From an uncultured Muribaculaceae bacterium (GTDB lineage: Bacteria > Bacteroidota > Bacteroidia > Bacteroidales > Muribaculaceae): a stretch of 32,575 nt of DNA. The translations under genes were made by a program, and so were the position numbers. The first letter of the stretch is position 1. Every line of letters starts with the position of its first letter. The stretch lies in NCBI GenBank assembly GCA_910584525.1, contig CAJUAT010000031.1:1-32575 (forward strand). The letters are read 5' to 3'. This document shows positions 23,551 through 32,171 of this stretch, piece after piece. The notes under the pieces are model-generated. The model was not told where the DNA came from and did no database searches. It saw only the letters and a list, made by a program, of their open reading frames with translations.

Positions 23551-24186
23551 TTATTTGAAGTCATTGATTATGGCGATGCTGTCCTCTGTCACGAGCATGG
23601 CATCGTTGTTGAGCACGCTGTAGGCATTGAGGTCCATGGCGCGCATCAGCAGCGCGTTGGGAACGTTGCGCACCGACAGGTACACGTTCTCGTTGTTCTC
23701 CGGGAACACCAGAAGCACCTTCTTGTCCTCGAGCTTGAAGCTCTTGGCCATGTTGATGTAGTTCTTGGTCTTCGGAGTGTCGAACGAGAAGTTCTCCACA
23801 ACGATAATCTTGTTATCGTTAACGCGGCTTGTGAGGGCGATGCGGCGTGCGAGAGCCTTCATCTTCTTGTTAAGTTTGGAGCGGTAGTCGCGGGGACGGG
23901 GTCCGAACACGCGGCCGCCATGATAGAGCACCGGGCTGTTGAGGTCGCCACGGCGTGCGCCGCCGCCACCCTTCTGACGTCCCATCTTGCGCGTGGAGTA
24001 GGATACCTCGCTGCGCTCCTTGCTCTTGTGTGTTCCCTGCCTTTGGTTGCCAAGGTACTGCTTGATGTCGAGATAAAGGGTATGCTCCGCATTCCCCTTC
24101 TCCAGGTCACGGCCGAATACCTCCTCGTTGAGGCTGACCTTGCGGCCCGTGTCCTCACCTTTGATGTTGTATACTGCTAATTCCAT
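23551..24186 (-). CDS. rplD: Ribosomal protein L4
   Basis: This 211-residue 50S protein has a globular body and a long loop into the exit tunnel (residues about 45-95, including TRKMGRQKGGGGARRGDLNS). VFGPRPRDYRSKLNKKMK and ENFSFDTPKTK are further family marks. In E. coli L4 also represses the S10 operon. Its ATG overlaps the rplC stop by 1 nt (TAATG), implying coupled translation. Confidence 0.97.
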   Translation of the reverse strand: MELAVYNIKGEDTGRKVSLNEEVFGRDLEKGNAEHTLYLDIKQYLGNQRQGTHKSKERSEVSYSTRKMGRQKGGGGARRGDLNSPVLYHGGRVFGPRPRDYRSKLNKKMKALARRIALTSRVNDNKIIVVENFSFDTPKTKNYINMAKSFKLEDKKVLLVFPENNENVYLSVRNVPNALLMRAMDLNAYSVLNNDAMLVTEDSIAIINDFK

Positions 24187-24803
24187 TATTTCTCAACTAA
24201 AACTATTGAACCTTTGGGACCGGGTATGGAACCCTTGATCATTAACAAATTGTGCTCCGGGATCACCTTGATGACCTGGAGGTTCTGAACGGTGACTCTC
24301 TCGTTGCCCATCTGGCCGGCCATGCGGAGGCCTTTGAATACCTTAGCGGGGTACGAGCAGGCGCCGATTGAACCGGGAGCACGGAGACGGTTGTGCTGGC
24401 CATGGGTTTTCTGACCCACGCCGCCGAAACCGTGACGCTTCACAACGCCCTGGAAACCTTTGCCTTTCGATGTGCCTACCACATCCACGAAACCACCCTC
24501 CTGGAACAGATCTACCGTAAGGGTATCGCCCAATGCGGGTACTGTCTCAAACGACTTGAACTCGGCCAAGTGTCTCTGCGGAGCCACGCCTGCCTTCTGG
24601 AAGTGTCCGGCCATGGGCTTGGTCACGTGCTTCTCCTTGGCTTCCTGGAAGCCTATCTGCACTGCCTCGTAGCCATCTTTCTCCAAGGTCTTGATCTGCG
24701 TAACCACGCAAGGACCAACTTCGATAACAGTGCACGGCACGTTCTTGCCGTCGGCACTGAAAACGGATGTCATTCCGATTTTTTTTCCTAATAATCCTGG
24801 CAT
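24186..24803 (-). CDS. rplC: Ribosomal protein L3
   Basis: This 205-residue protein initiates 50S assembly. It starts MPGLLGKKIGMTSVFSADGK, and the extended loop near residues 118-150 (GKGFQGVVKRHGFGGVGQKT, then HGQHNRLRAPGSIG) reaches the peptidyl-transferase centre. It lies 44 bp after rpsJ and overlaps rplD by 1 nt. Confidence 0.98.
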   Translation of the reverse strand: MPGLLGKKIGMTSVFSADGKNVPCTVIEVGPCVVTQIKTLEKDGYEAVQIGFQEAKEKHVTKPMAGHFQKAGVAPQRHLAEFKSFETVPALGDTLTVDLFQEGGFVDVVGTSKGKGFQGVVKRHGFGGVGQKTHGQHNRLRAPGSIGACSYPAKVFKGLRMAGQMGNERVTVQNLQVIKVIPEHNLLMIKGSIPGPKGSIVLVEK

Positions 24804-24847
24804 TTCTTTACGTGTATTTACGATTGATTTTTACTTTGTCAGCGCGG

Positions 24848-25153
24848 TCAGACTTTTATGGATACGTCCACACCGCTGGGGAGCTCGAGTTTCATGAGCG
24901 CGTCGACGGTCTTGGCTGTGGAGCTGTAGATGTCGATGAGGCGCTGGTAGCTCGAGAGCTGGAACTGTTCGCGCGCCTTCTTGTTGACGAAGGTCGAGCG
25001 GTTGACGGTGAAGATCCTCTTGTGGGTGGGCAACGGTATGGGACCGCTTACCACTGCGCCGGTGCTCTTTACCGTCTTCACAATCTTCTCGGCCGACTTG
25101 TCGACCAGATTGTGATCGTACGATTTGAGTTTGATTCTGATTTTCTGGCTCAT
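24848..25153 (-). CDS. rpsJ: Ribosomal protein S10
   Basis: This 101-residue head protein of the 30S subunit, which also acts in transcription antitermination as NusE, starts MSQKIRIKLKSYDHNLVDKS. It contains GPIPLPTHKRIFTVNRSTFV and ends LPSGVDVSIKV. It is the first gene of the S10 group and is preceded by a 76-bp gap with a strong hairpin after fusA. Confidence 0.98.
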   Translation of the reverse strand: MSQKIRIKLKSYDHNLVDKSAEKIVKTVKSTGAVVSGPIPLPTHKRIFTVNRSTFVNKKAREQFQLSSYQRLIDIYSSTAKTVDALMKLELPSGVDVSIKV

Positions 25154-25187
25154 ATGTTTGTTATGACTATTTTGTCTGCTTATGATT

Positions 25188-25219
25188 GTTCCGACCCTCT
25201 CGCTGTGGAGGGCCGGAAC
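25188..25219 (-). promoter_or_regulatory. Hairpin between fusA and rpsJ
   Basis: In mRNA sense GTTCCG-g-CCCTC pairs with GAGGG-t-CGGAAC, giving 11 bp with one G.T pair or internal mismatch and an 8-nt loop. Only A/G-rich sequence follows, not a U-run, so it is not a standard terminator. It lies about 35 bp before the rpsJ start and could be a processing or autoregulatory element. Confidence 0.45.
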
Positions 25220-25229
25220 ATCTGTGATT

Positions 25230-27350
25230 TTATTTTAGCAGGTCGACACGGCCGTTGCACTCTGTGAGTACCGAACGGGCTATCGAGGGGCTTACTTCGC
25301 TGTAGTGGCTGAAGGTCATGGTGCTGGTGGCACGTCCCGACGTGATGGTACGCAGTGCCGTCACATATCCGAACATCTCGGCCAGCGGGGCGGTGGCTTT
25401 CACGATACGTGCGCCACTGCGGCTTGTCTCCATGCCTTCCACCTGTCCGCGACGCTTGTTGAGGTCGCCGATCACGTCGCCCATCGACTCTTCGGGTGTC
25501 ACCACCTCGATCTTCATGATAGGCTCCATGAGAACCGGACCTGCCTTCTCGCTACCATGCTTGAAGGCCTGGATGGCTGCAAGCTCGAAGCTCAGCTGGT
25601 CGGAGTCAACGGGATGGAACGATCCGTCGAGCAGCGTCACTTTCAGCTTCTCTACCGGATAACCTGCCAGAACACCGTTGCGCATGGCTGTCTGGAAGCC
25701 TTTCTGTACCGACGGGATATACTCTTTGGGCACGTTGCCGCCCTTGACCTCGTCGATAAACTGGAGGTTACCCTCGAAGTCGGCGTCGGCCGGCTCTATG
25801 CGTACGATGATGTCGGCAAACTTACCGCGACCACCGGTCTGCTTCTTGAATACCTCACGCAGCTCTGCCGGCTTGGTGATGGCCTCCTTGTAGGTAACCT
25901 GAGGACGGCCCTGGTTGCATTCAACCTTGAACTCGCGACGCAGACGGTCGATGATGATGTCGAGGTGAAGCTCGCCCATACCGCTGATAACGGTCTGGCC
26001 TGTCTCCTCGTTGGTCTCCACGCGGAATGTCGGGTCTTCCTCTGCGAGTTTCTGCAGACCCACACCCAGCTTGTCGAGGTCTTTCTGAGTCTTGGGCTCC
26101 ACGGCGATACCGATCACGGGATCGGGGAACTCCATGGCCTCGAGCACTATGGGATGAGCTTCGTCGCAAAGCGTGTCGCCGGTGCGTATATCCTTGAAGC
26201 CTACGCCGGCGCCGATGTCGCCGCAACCTATGCGCTCTTTGGGGTTCTGCTTATTGGAGTGCATCTGGAAGAGACGCGACACGCGCTCTTTCTTGCCCGA
26301 ACGGGTATTGAGCACGTAAGAGCCTGCATCCACGTTACCGGAGTATACGCGGAAGAAGGTGAGACGACCCACATATGGGTCAGTGGCGATCTTGAACGCG
26401 AGGGCGCACATGGGAGCCTCGGGTTTGGGTTCGCGCTTCTCCACCTCGTTGGTGCCGGGTGCTGTGCCTTCGATGGCGCCGGCATCCTCGGGGCTCGGAA
26501 GGTAAGCGCAGACAGCGTCGAGAAGAGTCTGCACGCCCTTGTTCTTGAACGAACTTCCGCAGGTCATCGGCTGGATGGCCATGGAGAGCGTACCCTTGCG
26601 GATTGCGGCCTTTACCTCCTTCTCGGTGATTGTGGAGGGATCGTCGAAGTATTTCTCCATGAGCTGGTCGTCCACTTCGGCGAGAGTCTCGAGGAGTTTG
26701 TCGCGATATTCGTCGGCCTCAGCCTTGAGAGATGCGGGAATCTCTTCCACGGCATACTCGGCGCCCATGGTCTCGTCATGCCAGTAGATAGCCTTCATCT
26801 TCACCAGGTCCACAACGCCTTTGAATGTTTCTTCAGCGCCGATAGGAATCTGGATAGCCACGGGGTTTGCACCGAGAAGCTCGCGCATCTGGCGGATCAC
26901 CTCGAAGAAGTTGGCGCCGGAGCGGTCCATCTTGTTGACGTAACCCAGACGGGGCACATTGTATTTCTCAGCCTGGCGCCATACGGTTTCCGACTGGGGT
27001 TCCACGCCGCCAACGGCGCAGAAAGTAGCCACGGCGCCGTCGAGAACACGCAGCGAACGCTCCACCTCTACGGTGAAGTCCACGTGCCCCGGGGTGTCTA
27101 TAAGGTTGATCTTATATTTGTCGCCGTTGTAGTTCCAGAATGCCGTAGTTGCGGCAGAGGTGATGGTTATACCTCGTTCCTGCTCCTGCTCCATCCAGTC
27201 CATGGTGGCGGCGCCGTCATGAACCTCGCCGATCTTGTGTGTCAGACCGGTGTAGAACAGTATTCGCTCGGAAGTGGTGGTTTTTCCGGCATCGATGTGA
27301 GCCATGATGCCGATGTTGCGGGTATATTGCAGCTCGTCGTGTTTAGCCAT
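25230..27350 (-). CDS. fusA: Translation elongation factor G
   Basis: This 706-residue GTPase drives ribosomal translocation. The G1 loop AHIDAGKTTT is at 17-26. Switch 1 has GITITSAATT, G3 is DTPGHVDF, and G4 is NKMD. Domains II-V follow, with the domain IV tip region near QTGGRGKFADI. All GTPase motifs are intact, so it appears to be the housekeeping EF-G rather than a tetracycline-protection paralogue. It lies 17 bp after rpsG. No tuf gene separates it from rpsJ. Confidence 0.97.
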   Translation of the reverse strand: MAKHDELQYTRNIGIMAHIDAGKTTTSERILFYTGLTHKIGEVHDGAATMDWMEQEQERGITITSAATTAFWNYNGDKYKINLIDTPGHVDFTVEVERSLRVLDGAVATFCAVGGVEPQSETVWRQAEKYNVPRLGYVNKMDRSGANFFEVIRQMRELLGANPVAIQIPIGAEETFKGVVDLVKMKAIYWHDETMGAEYAVEEIPASLKAEADEYRDKLLETLAEVDDQLMEKYFDDPSTITEKEVKAAIRKGTLSMAIQPMTCGSSFKNKGVQTLLDAVCAYLPSPEDAGAIEGTAPGTNEVEKREPKPEAPMCALAFKIATDPYVGRLTFFRVYSGNVDAGSYVLNTRSGKKERVSRLFQMHSNKQNPKERIGCGDIGAGVGFKDIRTGDTLCDEAHPIVLEAMEFPDPVIGIAVEPKTQKDLDKLGVGLQKLAEEDPTFRVETNEETGQTVISGMGELHLDIIIDRLRREFKVECNQGRPQVTYKEAITKPAELREVFKKQTGGRGKFADIIVRIEPADADFEGNLQFIDEVKGGNVPKEYIPSVQKGFQTAMRNGVLAGYPVEKLKVTLLDGSFHPVDSDQLSFELAAIQAFKHGSEKAGPVLMEPIMKIEVVTPEESMGDVIGDLNKRRGQVEGMETSRSGARIVKATAPLAEMFGYVTALRTITSGRATSTMTFSHYSEVSPSIARSVLTECNGRVDLLK

Positions 27351-27367
27351 TTTATCTTAATCTCGAA

Positions 27368-27844
27368 TTAGAATCTGAAATGAGCGAAAGCGCGGTTAGC
27401 CTCGGCCATGCGGTGCATGTCTTCCTTGCGTTTGAAGGCGCCGCCCTGGTCGTTGAAGGCGTCGACGATTTCAGCGGCCAGCTTGTCGGCCATCGTCTTG
27501 CCTCCGCGCTTGCGTGCGAAGATGATGAGATTTTTCATGGAAATCGACTCTTTGCGGTCTCCGCGGATTTCCGTAGGTACCTGGAAGGTGGCGCCACCCA
27601 CGCGGCGCGATTTCACTTCCACCTGAGGAGTCACATTCTCCAGCGCCTTTTTCCAGATCTCAAGCGCGCTCTTCTCCTCATTGGGCATCTTGGCCTTCAC
27701 GACCTCCAATGCGGTGTAAAAGATGGTGTATGCTGTATTCTTCTTGCCGTCGTACATCAGGTGGTTCACAAATTTACTCACCTTTACGTCGTGAAACACG
27801 GGGTCCGGCAGAATTACCCTTTTCTTGGGCTTTGCTTTTCTCAT
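27368..27844 (-). CDS. rpsG: Ribosomal protein S7
   Basis: This 158-residue primary binder of the 16S 3' major domain starts MRKAKPKKRVILPDPVF and contains VNHLMYDGKKNTAYTIFY and VGGATFQVPTEIR. The open frame extends upstream to 27922, but the extension runs through the structured leader and has no S7 similarity, so ATG 27844 is the start. In E. coli S7 represses the str operon from the rpsL-rpsG gap. Here the same gap is 141 bp and holds strong candidate structure. Confidence 0.97.
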   Translation of the reverse strand: MRKAKPKKRVILPDPVFHDVKVSKFVNHLMYDGKKNTAYTIFYTALEVVKAKMPNEEKSALEIWKKALENVTPQVEVKSRRVGGATFQVPTEIRGDRKESISMKNLIIFARKRGGKTMADKLAAEIVDAFNDQGGAFKRKEDMHRMAEANRAFAHFRF

Positions 27845-27860
27845 TGTTGTTTGTTTAGTG

Positions 27861-27969
27861 TTTTGATTTTGGCTGCTTTTGCAATCTTCAACCAGAGTGT
27901 CCTCCGACACCGGTTTACTCAACCATAGCCGCCCGGAAAATCAAAACGGATTATACCTTTTTTGATTTT
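27861..27969 (-). promoter_or_regulatory. Candidate S7-type RNA switch between rpsL and rpsG
   Basis: The 10-mer AAAATCAAAA occurs twice in mRNA sense (plus 27960-27969 and 27861-27870). Its complement TTTTGATTTT lies between them (plus 27937-27946), so it can pair with only one copy at a time. Pairing with the downstream copy extends through GGCGGCT/AGCAGCC (6 of 7 pairs). It then encloses two hairpins, GGTT-GAGTA-AACC (27912-27924) and GTGTC-GGAG-GACAC (27897-27910), as a three-way junction. The downstream copy ends 16 nt before the rpsG ATG. Binding by S7 is an inference. Confidence 0.5.
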
Positions 27970-27985
27970 ATAGGGGGTCGCCTTA

Positions 27986-28369
27986 TTATTTCTTGGCGGC
28001 TTTGGGGCGTTTGGCACCGTATTTCGAACGGCGCTGCGTACGGCCCTGGACACCTGCGGTATCGAGTGTGCCGCGCACAATGTGGTAACGCACACCGGGA
28101 AGGTCTTTCACACGGCCGCCGCGTACCATTACAATCGAGTGCTCCTGAAGGTTGTGTCCCTCGCCCGGAATGTAGCTGTTTACCTCCTTGCCGTTGGTAA
28201 GACGCACACGGGCCACTTTTCGCATGGCCGAGTTAGGCTTCTTAGGGGTCGTGGTGTACACACGCACACACACGCCACGGCGCTGAGGACATGAATCCAA
28301 GGCAGGCGATTTGCTCTTGTCCTTCAGAACCGTTCGCCCTTTTCTTACTAATTGCTGAATTGTTGGCAT
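27986..28369 (-). CDS. rpsL: Ribosomal protein S12
   Basis: This 127-residue decoding-centre protein starts MPTIQQLVRKGRTVLKDKSK. The streptomycin-relevant lysines keep the wild-type state: Lys43 in TTPKKPNSA, and the Lys in GGRVKDLPG. It is the first gene of the str group, with a leader of about 130 nt from its promoter. A 141-bp structured gap follows before rpsG. Confidence 0.98.
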   Translation of the reverse strand: MPTIQQLVRKGRTVLKDKSKSPALDSCPQRRGVCVRVYTTTPKKPNSAMRKVARVRLTNGKEVNSYIPGEGHNLQEHSIVMVRGGRVKDLPGVRYHIVRGTLDTAGVQGRTQRRSKYGAKRPKAAKK

Positions 28370-28504
28370 TCTGTCGCTTATTTATTTTTTTGGTTATTTC
28401 TCTCTGTATCCGCCTCCCTGACATACATACCGAAATGCCCACTAACCAACTGTGTATCAGCTGATTAGACAGACATCATCGGACTTTGAGCCCGGAAAGC
28501 GTTG

Positions 28505-28536
28505 CAAAGTTACTAAATTTTATCCCCACATGCAAC
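28505..28536 (-). promoter_or_regulatory. Main promoter of the ribosomal protein cluster, upstream of rpsL
   Basis: In minus-strand sense, TAACTTTG (plus 28505-28512) is a consensus Bacteroidota -7 box. GTTG (plus 28533-28536) lies 20 bp upstream as a three-of-four -33 match. The start near 28500 leaves about 130 nt of leader before rpsL. Confidence 0.65.
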
Positions 28537-28609
28537 CTTTTTACCTTATTTTTTGATTTGTAAACTTTCTCCAAGGAGTGTCTCCGCCATCTCCTGAATA
28601 CTGTCTCTG

Positions 28610-29872
28610 TCACCTCTTGAATTCGGAGGCCACGGCATAAATATGCTCGTACATACGGCGGTCGGCGTCGGTAAGGTCTATGTCGCGGCGTCTCATCACC
28701 GTTGCCGCCACCTTCAGGAAGGCATCCACCGAGACGTCGCTGAATCCGGCAGGGCTGCCGTTCTGGAAGCTGGGTATGAACGTACGGGGGAAACCGGCGC
28801 CGTGGAAGTTGACGCCCACGCCCACCACCGTGGCCGTGTTGAACATGGCGTTGATGGCAGCCTTGCTGTGGTCGCCCATTATAAGGCCGCAGAACTGCAG
28901 GTCGGTACGCATGAAGCGCCGCTGCGCGTAGTTCCAGATTCGTATCTTGGCGTAGTCGTTCTTGAGGTTCGACGCGTTGGCGCCGGCTCCGATGTTGCAC
29001 CATTCGCCGATTACGGCGTTGCCCAGATAGCCGTCGTGCGCCTTGTTGCTGTAGCCGAACACCACCGTATTGTCCACTTCGCCTCCTATGCGGCATACCG
29101 GCCCGAAGGTGGTGCCTCCGTAGATTCTCGCCCCCATGCGGATACGCGTGCCAGGACCTACCACCAGAGGCCCGCGCAGACATGACCCTTCCATCACCTG
29201 CGCGTCGCGTCCTATATATATAGGACCGTTGGTCACGTTGAGCGTGCATCCCGCCACGCTGGCTCCTTCTTCTATCATAAGCGACGGGATTCCCTCGTCG
29301 AGCCATACCGGCCCTATGACGGTCACCGATTTGTCGGGGGCCTGCGACCGCTTTCCCGCACACAGCCGCCGATAGTCTTCTTCTATGGTTCGCGAGTTAT
29401 GCAGGAAGATGTCGAATACGTAGTTGATGCGCCTCCCCGAGATATCAAATGTCGTTATGTCCGTATCGTCGGCAAGGGGCGTCTCCCCCACTGCGTCGGG
29501 CACGTCATGATGCCGTGTAAGCTCCTCGAACCGCTTCAACGTGCCACGCCAAGCCCATAGGCCCTTGTCGTCGCGAAGTCCGTGACCCGGCGCAAGACTT
29601 CTCACGGCCTCTGCCATCTCGGCGTTGGCCAACGTACAGCCGGCTATAAACCAGGCCTCTTCATTCTCGGACATCCCGCCCGGAAACTTCTCCTGCAGAT
29701 ATGGGCGGGTGAGCCAGGTATAGTCTCCGGGGAAGAAGGCCTGCCATCGTTCGGCAAGAGTGCACATCCCCATCCTGAAAGCACCAACCGGCCGTGTGTA
29801 GGATATGGGCAACAGATTACGGTAGTTCTCCTCCGTATCGAAAAGAACCACCCTGGGCAATATTTCATTCAT
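28610..29872 (-). CDS. GlmU-family sugar nucleotidyltransferase/acyltransferase-like protein (bacteroidal alternative GlmU)
   Basis: This 420-residue cytosolic protein resembles the Bacteroidota family described as an alternative GlmU. It has an N-terminal nucleotidyltransferase-like part (about 1-190, with LLPISYTRPVGAFRMGM) and a C-terminal left-handed beta-helix of hexapeptide repeats (about 195-385, including IYIGRDAQVMEG and NIGAGANASNLKNDY). The family is thought to make activated amino sugars such as UDP-GlcNAc, but the substrate cannot be read from sequence. The N-terminal domain lacks the classical GxGTRM loop. I chose ATG 29872; ATG 29878 is also possible. It has its own promoter and lies upstream of rpsL on the same strand. 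No clear terminator separates it from the r-protein cluster. Confidence 0.82.
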   Translation of the reverse strand: MNEILPRVVLFDTEENYRNLLPISYTRPVGAFRMGMCTLAERWQAFFPGDYTWLTRPYLQEKFPGGMSENEEAWFIAGCTLANAEMAEAVRSLAPGHGLRDDKGLWAWRGTLKRFEELTRHHDVPDAVGETPLADDTDITTFDISGRRINYVFDIFLHNSRTIEEDYRRLCAGKRSQAPDKSVTVIGPVWLDEGIPSLMIEEGASVAGCTLNVTNGPIYIGRDAQVMEGSCLRGPLVVGPGTRIRMGARIYGGTTFGPVCRIGGEVDNTVVFGYSNKAHDGYLGNAVIGEWCNIGAGANASNLKNDYAKIRIWNYAQRRFMRTDLQFCGLIMGDHSKAAINAMFNTATVVGVGVNFHGAGFPRTFIPSFQNGSPAGFSDVSVDAFLKVAATVMRRRDIDLTDADRRMYEHIYAVASEFKR

Positions 29873-29894
29873 CGTCATTTCTCGCGAATTTTCG

Positions 29895-29926
29895 CAAAAT
29901 TACACATTTATCCGTCCGCAACCAAA
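29895..29926 (-). promoter_or_regulatory. Canonical promoter of the GlmU-family gene
   Basis: In minus-strand sense, TTTG (plus 29923-29926) is followed 20 bp later by TAATTTTG (plus 29895-29902). Both boxes match the Bacteroidota consensus fully. This is the best complete promoter on either strand here, with a leader of only about 12-18 nt. Confidence 0.75.
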
Positions 29927-30013
29927 TATATCCCGATTTTACCACCCGCGCAGGACAAGTTGACAGAAGCCGATGAATACTTTCCTGAGCGGAGATGCCA
30001 ACTGGCCTTCTCC

Positions 30014-30895
30014 TTACTTGCTCTTTATAATGACAGATCTATGATTAATCCTTACTATACACAAATCCAAATTTCCCGTTCTTATTCTTTCCATGTCGGA
30101 TTGAGCAATATATTGCGTGATCCTTTTCCCGTCAACAGTATACACCGATATACAATCTCCTTTCTCCAGTCCCGTAACAAGAAGCCCGTCACTTGTTGTA
30201 TAAACACGCCATTCCGATAATACTGTGTCCTTAATACCAGAGAGATTTCTATTCAACGCCAGGACTTCACCATCAAGGGTAGCCTCCATAAGGGTTACAT
30301 ACCAGCCCCCCACACCATCAAAACATAGAGTAGGCTGCATTACACCTGCGTATGAACCAATTCCATCAAGCCAATAGCCTCTATCAGCAAGATTATCATT
30401 AGCATTTCCGAAACGCGTCATCTTCAAAGGTATCGCATCACACCCATACATGGAATTATATTCGATATTTCCTGTTCTCCATATTTCGAACATATCGGAA
30501 CCTGCCTGATATTTTAACATAGCATCTTCCAAGTTCTGATACGGATTCACAATTTGAAACTTACAATCAGTTTCAGGATTGAAATCATAAAGTAACGACC
30601 AATTCTGAGTATTCCATACCGATAGATAATATACTTTATCCCCTTCTGTCCGTATGACAGACTGCAAGGAACGACGCGTCACGTCTTCACCAATCTTAAC
30701 TTCCCATAATTTAAGAGCTCTCATATCCCCTATCACAGTATCCCCGTCCAGCTCAAGAGTGACGTATGTTGGATTTTCGAATGGATATGAACCATGTGAG
30801 GCATATACCCATTTCATTCCATTCCTGAAGTAATTCTTCGCATCCGTTTGTCCCACCAGCATGAGGACAATAAGCAGCAAATAAAATTTTCTCAT
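30014..30895 (-). CDS. Secreted protein of unknown function, possible T9SS-type C-terminal domain
   Basis: This 293-residue protein starts with a signal peptide (MRKFYLLLIVLMLVGQTDA). The middle is beta-rich and contains many aromatic and Gly/Asn residues (GMKWVYASHG, SVWNTQNWSLLYDF), with no enzyme motif that I recognise. The last 70 residues (from about VLSEWRVYTT) look like a short beta-sandwich of the type A sorting kind (ISVYTVDGKRI, then a terminal basic strand HRSVIIKSK). That would mean type IX secretion or surface anchoring, but the match is loose. It lies 11 bp after the C10 protease gene and is surely co-transcribed. It may be a partner, substrate or inhibitor of the protease. Codon and base use are AT-richer than in the rest of the window. 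Confidence 0.6.
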   Translation of the reverse strand: MRKFYLLLIVLMLVGQTDAKNYFRNGMKWVYASHGSYPFENPTYVTLELDGDTVIGDMRALKLWEVKIGEDVTRRSLQSVIRTEGDKVYYLSVWNTQNWSLLYDFNPETDCKFQIVNPYQNLEDAMLKYQAGSDMFEIWRTGNIEYNSMYGCDAIPLKMTRFGNANDNLADRGYWLDGIGSYAGVMQPTLCFDGVGGWYVTLMEATLDGEVLALNRNLSGIKDTVLSEWRVYTTSDGLLVTGLEKGDCISVYTVDGKRITQYIAQSDMERIRTGNLDLCIVRINHRSVIIKSK

Positions 30896-30906
30896 ATCTT
30901 TCCAAA

Positions 30907-32118
30907 TTACTTTTCAACATCCAGTAAAAAATAACCTAATGCCTGATAATTGGGTAATTGCTCAGCCATTACATCTGCCTTGAAATAACCATTACACAAT
31001 CCACCCCAGCCCCAATCACAATGAAACATCACACCGGTCACCTCTTCTGTCAATTCATTCTGCTCAAACCTGCATCCATCCATCAGCCAAAAATGTCCAT
31101 TCGACATATTTCGCAATCCCCACACAAAGACCATTTTTCTGTTTTCCCATAATGCTTTACGTATTTCTTCTATATTATCTATGTTATATGAGCTATAATA
31201 AGCGGATACACCAAACTTATTCCTTACAAAGAACGAATACATATCCATGAATTTAGTACTCCCAACCTTCTCTCCACCAAGTGTTTTTATGAATTCCGTG
31301 TTAACATCAATCGCAATATTATACATTAGCCATGCCACGCTATCAATCCCTTGACTGTATGTATAAACAGGATAGTCATGAGAAGATGAATCTACACACT
31401 CTTTGCCACTTATCGCTTTTCGTATTGACTCAAGACAGACAGCAGACCCATGATAATATAATTTATCCTTTAGATGAAGAACGGCTGATGCGATAGCCGT
31501 TGCTCCACACCCTGTAGGAAAGCCCGGATATTTTTCATCCACATATTTATTATAAGGATTCCATTGATCAAGTGTTGTTGTAATTCTCGGTATTTGGATA
31601 TTGAGCAAAAATCGATCTTTCTTCATCGAAATAGTATCAACGACATCTCCAGTTGTGCACGTTATGACATTATCGAAGTAAGATTCTAATTTATCGGCAA
31701 ATACCGATTTCATAATCTCATTTTCCTCAGAATAACTATCCTCGATTGAATACGCCAATAGCGGACTAATCCTTTTGTCATATGAGATTATTGCGAATCC
31801 ACCTTCTCTCCCATATTGAAACACATAAGCCAATGTATCACATACGTTCGAATTAGAACGACTTTTGAAATTCCGTAAGATATAACTGACGTTTTTGTCT
31901 TCAGCACTTCTCGTAACACCGTCTCCTAATACTGCATAATCAGCAATTGCCTCTGCACTCCTTATAGGCAATTTATACTCGAAACCATCATCATACGGTT
32001 TAACCCCAATCAATTCTGTATCATCGATTACATTTCTGTCGCACGCAAACAAAATTGGGAGCAACAATAAAACCGCCAACACACCGAGATTATATAAAAT
32101 GATTGTATTATCTTTCAT
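30907..32118 (-). CDS. C10 family cysteine protease (streptopain/SpeB-like), lipoprotein
   Basis: This 403-residue protein has a lipoprotein signal (LLLLPILFAC, lipidated Cys26), so it is an envelope or surface protein. A propeptide-like region (about 50-165) contains the AYVFQYGREGGFAIISYDKR segment typical of streptopain prodomains. The catalytic part has Cys204 in PTGCGATA, His342 in NGHFWLMDG, and the HCDWGWGGLCNGYF signature (Trp369, Trp371). The Gln before the Cys is in LDQWNPYN. All dyad residues are intact, so it should be an active, self-processed papain-like protease. Targets are unknown; relatives in gut Bacteroides act on host or bacterial proteins. It is AT-rich compared with neighbours, suggesting transfer. 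The secreted-protein gene follows 11 bp downstream. Confidence 0.88.
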   Translation of the reverse strand: MKDNTIILYNLGVLAVLLLLPILFACDRNVIDDTELIGVKPYDDGFEYKLPIRSAEAIADYAVLGDGVTRSAEDKNVSYILRNFKSRSNSNVCDTLAYVFQYGREGGFAIISYDKRISPLLAYSIEDSYSEENEIMKSVFADKLESYFDNVITCTTGDVVDTISMKKDRFLLNIQIPRITTTLDQWNPYNKYVDEKYPGFPTGCGATAIASAVLHLKDKLYYHGSAVCLESIRKAISGKECVDSSSHDYPVYTYSQGIDSVAWLMYNIAIDVNTEFIKTLGGEKVGSTKFMDMYSFFVRNKFGVSAYYSSYNIDNIEEIRKALWENRKMVFVWGLRNMSNGHFWLMDGCRFEQNELTEEVTGVMFHCDWGWGGLCNGYFKADVMAEQLPNYQALGYFLLDVEK

Positions 32119-32138
32119 TTGCTGACATTTATAGATAA

Positions 32139-32171
32139 CAAATATACTAAAAATATCCGATGCTTCCCAAA
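32139..32171 (-). promoter_or_regulatory. Promoter of the C10 protease gene
   Basis: In minus-strand sense, TTTG (plus 32168-32171) is followed 21 bp later by TATATTTG (plus 32139-32146). This is a full match to both Bacteroidota boxes. The start near 32134 gives a short leader before ATG 32118. Confidence 0.7.

Noticed and set aside
25305..27371. 688-residue open frame antisense to fusA
   Set aside because: Long antisense frames are common opposite GC-biased conserved genes. EF-G on the other strand is unambiguous and the translation resembles no family.
27845..27922. N-terminal extension of rpsG (MSKPVSED-like, TTG start)
   Set aside because: It lies in the structured leader, needs a TTG start and has no S7 homology. 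The standard S7 start is ATG 27844.
28476..29363. Antisense or out-of-frame 295-residue Arg-rich frame on the minus strand
   Set aside because: It overlaps the GlmU-family gene in another frame, is extremely Arg-rich and has no domain.
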